This document shows, piece by piece, positions 5,544 to 6,910 of a DNA stretch of 6,910 nucleotides (position 1 is its first letter; every line of letters begins with the position of its first letter). The notes under the pieces are model-generated. The model searched no databases. It saw only the letters and a program-made list of their open reading frames with translations, and was not told the DNA's origin. The DNA is from an uncultured Porphyromonadaceae bacterium (GTDB taxonomy: Bacteria; Bacteroidota; Bacteroidia; Bacteroidales; Muribaculaceae): NCBI GenBank assembly GCA_905202215.1, contig CAJKRG010000081.1, positions 1 to 6,910 on the forward strand, read 5' to 3'. Made by a program: the position numbers and the translations under genes.

Positions 5544-5617
5544 TGATCCGGATGCGACTCGAACGCATGACCGTCTGCTTAGAAGGCAGATGCTCTATCC
5601 AGCTGAGCTACCGGACC
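5544..5617 (-). tRNA. tRNA-Arg, anticodon TCT
   Basis: The 74-nt cloverleaf folds fully. The acceptor stem GGTCCGG/CCGGATC has one G-U pair, the D stem is GCTC/GAGC, the anticodon stem TCTGC/GCAGA encloses loop CTTCTAA (anticodon TCT, reading AGA), and the T stem is ATGCG/CGCAT with loop TTCGAGT. The discriminator base is A. CCA is not encoded and must be added after transcription. It is transcribed leftward from a promoter about 40 bp upstream. Confidence 0.97.
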
Positions 5618-5656
5618 TTACGCCGTTCTATGGCTTTTCAGGTGATTTTGTGTGTG

Positions 5657-5664
5657 CAAAGATA
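5657..5664 (-). promoter_or_regulatory. Promoter -7 element for tRNA-Arg
   Basis: Minus-strand TATCTTTG fits TAnnTTTG exactly and is followed by C, as is common in Bacteroidota. Transcription would start near 5650, about 33 nt before the tRNA. No clear TTG lies at the expected upstream distance. It is the only strong promoter match upstream of the peptidase/exporter genes. Confidence 0.6.
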
Positions 5665-5679
5665 GGAAAATTTTTTGTT

Positions 5680-6066
5680 CTACGGCTGTTTTCCGGCCGG
5701 AAAGTTTGACTGTTTGAAACTTTCATAGCGCCCGAGCACCTCTCCGATCGAGATGCCGAGACTCTCCATGCTTTCGAAAACATCGGCCAGAGTGGTCGAG
5801 AAGAACTCCTCGCGACGCTCGGCGTTGACACGCTCAGGGGCATCGTCGGCCAGATAGAAGCCCATGCCGCGACGCGATATTATTATGCCCTGGGCCTGGA
5901 GATGGTCGTAGGCCTTCAGCACGGTATGGCTGTTGACGGCGAGCGCCACGGCAAGTTCCCGCACCGACGGCACCTTCTCGCCGGGGCGCCATCCGCCACC
6001 GATGATACAGCCGAAGGCATAGTCGATGATCTGTCGGTAGATAGGCCGGTCTGTACGGAATTCCAT
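5680..6066 (-). CDS. GntR-family regulator, YtrA type
   Basis: The product has 128 residues, a normal length for the short YtrA subfamily. Residues about 8-75 form the GntR winged helix: IYRQIIDYAFGCIIGGGWRPG, PSVRELAVALAVNSHTVLKAY with the recognition helix, and the wing SRRGMGFYL. Only a short helical tail of about 50 residues follows, as is typical of YtrA, with no effector-binding domain of the FadR or UTRA type. It starts 2 bp after the membrane protein stop, so they are one operon. YtrA regulators usually repress their own operon and linked ABC transporter genes. That the partner here is a membrane protein fits this role. Targets in this genome are inferred. Confidence 0.9.
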   Translation of the reverse strand: MEFRTDRPIYRQIIDYAFGCIIGGGWRPGEKVPSVRELAVALAVNSHTVLKAYDHLQAQGIIISRRGMGFYLADDAPERVNAERREEFFSTTLADVFESMESLGISIGEVLGRYESFKQSNFPAGKQP

Positions 6067-6068
6067 GA

Positions 6069-6872
6069 TCAGTTCTGACGCATTTTAATTTTCCTTACGG
6101 CAAGGATAACGCACACGATAGCCACAAGAACCGAAAATACTCCCACTAAAGGAAAAATGGCTGAAATCTGGTCGATAAGGTTCTGGGCGAAATTTTCGGG
6201 CGTACTGCCGCCGGAGGCCACCTCGTCGATAAATCCGCTCCGCAGCACGGACACAACTCCGACAACCATGCCTATGATCCAGAACACAAAGGAGCTGACT
6301 ATCAGGCCTACAATACCGAGCACAAAGCGGTTGCGGCGGACGGAGACGATGACGAGCGCGGCCACCGAGACCTGTGCCATGGAGTTGAGGGAATTATATA
6401 GCATCGAGTTGTTGGTCAGCGTACCGAAATTGATACCGGCGGTGCGTTCGAAGATCATATCCATCATCACGGAATTGACCGATGCCAAATCGGTAAAGAG
6501 CGAGCACACACCTGTGGCACCATACCACAATGCGGCCAGATAGAGCGGATAGACCACGAAAATCCAGCTGAAAATGAAGACGGATTTCTCGGTCCATGAA
6601 GCGGGAAGAGTGGTGACAGTGGCACGGTTCGACACCATGGCGAGGATAAACGGCCCGGCCAGATATACCCAGCCCGCAATGCCGGCGCCCATGGAATATA
6701 TGAGCATGAAGGGTCCGTCGTCGGGATAAAGACGCGTCATGGAGACGCCGTAGAGACACATGGCATAGGAGCCGAGGAGCACTGTGCCGCCAATTATGAG
6801 GAGGAGTCTGATTGCAGGACTGTAGAATTTATATAGGAGTCCTATGCGGTGAAGGCTTAGAGGGTGTTTCAT
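6069..6872 (-). CDS. Six-helix membrane protein, possible ABC-2-like permease
   Basis: The protein has 267 residues with hydrophobic segments at about 21-42, 55-80, 97-119, 164-179, 183-210 and 238-260, and a basic C-terminal tail (RKIKMRQN). TLPASWTEK (88-96) between helices two and three resembles a motif I recall in Bacteroidota ABC-2-type permeases linked to GntR regulators (TLPAT..EK). No ATPase gene is visible; it may lie to the right of the window. The regulator of the YtrA type follows 2 bp downstream. Possible function is export or envelope stress response, but this is uncertain. The start at ATG 6870-6872 gives an N terminus with a short cytoplasmic segment before the first helix. 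Only 38 bp of upstream sequence is visible and no promoter is clear there. Confidence 0.75.
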   Translation of the reverse strand: MKHPLSLHRIGLLYKFYSPAIRLLLIIGGTVLLGSYAMCLYGVSMTRLYPDDGPFMLIYSMGAGIAGWVYLAGPFILAMVSNRATVTTLPASWTEKSVFIFSWIFVVYPLYLAALWYGATGVCSLFTDLASVNSVMMDMIFERTAGINFGTLTNNSMLYNSLNSMAQVSVAALVIVSVRRNRFVLGIVGLIVSSFVFWIIGMVVGVVSVLRSGFIDEVASGGSTPENFAQNLIDQISAIFPLVGVFSVLVAIVCVILAVRKIKMRQN

Positions 6873-6910
6873 AATATCTGTTAAATCACAGGTTGGTGTA
6901 TTTTTGCTTA

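Noticed and set aside
6899..6906. Rightward TATTTTTG promoter-like element at the window edge
   Set aside because: It matches TAnnTTTG, but no TTG lies at the expected distance upstream and no gene is visible to the right.

Overview
The window looks like a Bacteroidota genome, probably order Bacteroidales. A Muribaculaceae-like host is my guess from the GC-rich genes and protein style, and it is not proven. Several promoters fit the Bacteroidota pattern TTG or TTTG, about 19-20 bp, then TAnnTTTG. The gene starts show no normally spaced Shine-Dalgarno sites. The window divides into a transposable (Mu-like) prophage end on the left, about 1 to 3.2 kb, and host chromosome on the right, about 3.26 to 6.91 kb.

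Prophage part. A leftward early operon (two small early proteins, then the N-terminal 193 residues of a Mu-type transposase that runs off the left edge) lies opposite a rightward repressor gene with an N-terminal helix-turn-helix and a C-terminal S24 self-cleaving peptidase domain. The 165 bp between them holds two near-consensus promoters that point at each other, plus candidate operators including a direct repeat of TACGCATTTG. This is the layout of a temperate phage lysogeny switch. Three early genes begin right after the same ten bases, AGTAAAAGGA. Between the early proteins and the transposase sits an apparently inserted gene at 621-1013, on the opposite strand with its own promoter, possibly a moron. 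A competing ORF on the other strand keeps this call uncertain.

Between the repressor and the host ABC transporter gene are about 900 bp with no convincing gene. This stretch should contain the prophage left end. It holds TTAAA/CCCGATT motifs in two clusters, one of them eight elements phased at 10-11 bp, three tandem 12-bp units, and a 21-bp dyad. Next to the host gene come three hairpins in about 100 bp. The exact phage/host junction cannot be fixed from one end.

Host part. All host genes read leftward. At the right edge a six-helix membrane protein is followed 2 bp later by a YtrA-type GntR regulator. Then come a consensus promoter, tRNA-Arg(TCT), and an intrinsic terminator. Beyond it lie a small soluble signal-peptidase-like protein with a Ser/His rather than Ser/Lys motif, and a six-helix ABC exporter whose start overlaps the peptidase stop by 11 bp. 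The only obvious promoter for this peptidase/exporter pair is that of the tRNA, upstream of the terminator. The pair suggests processing or export of a peptide or protein, but no substrate gene is visible.
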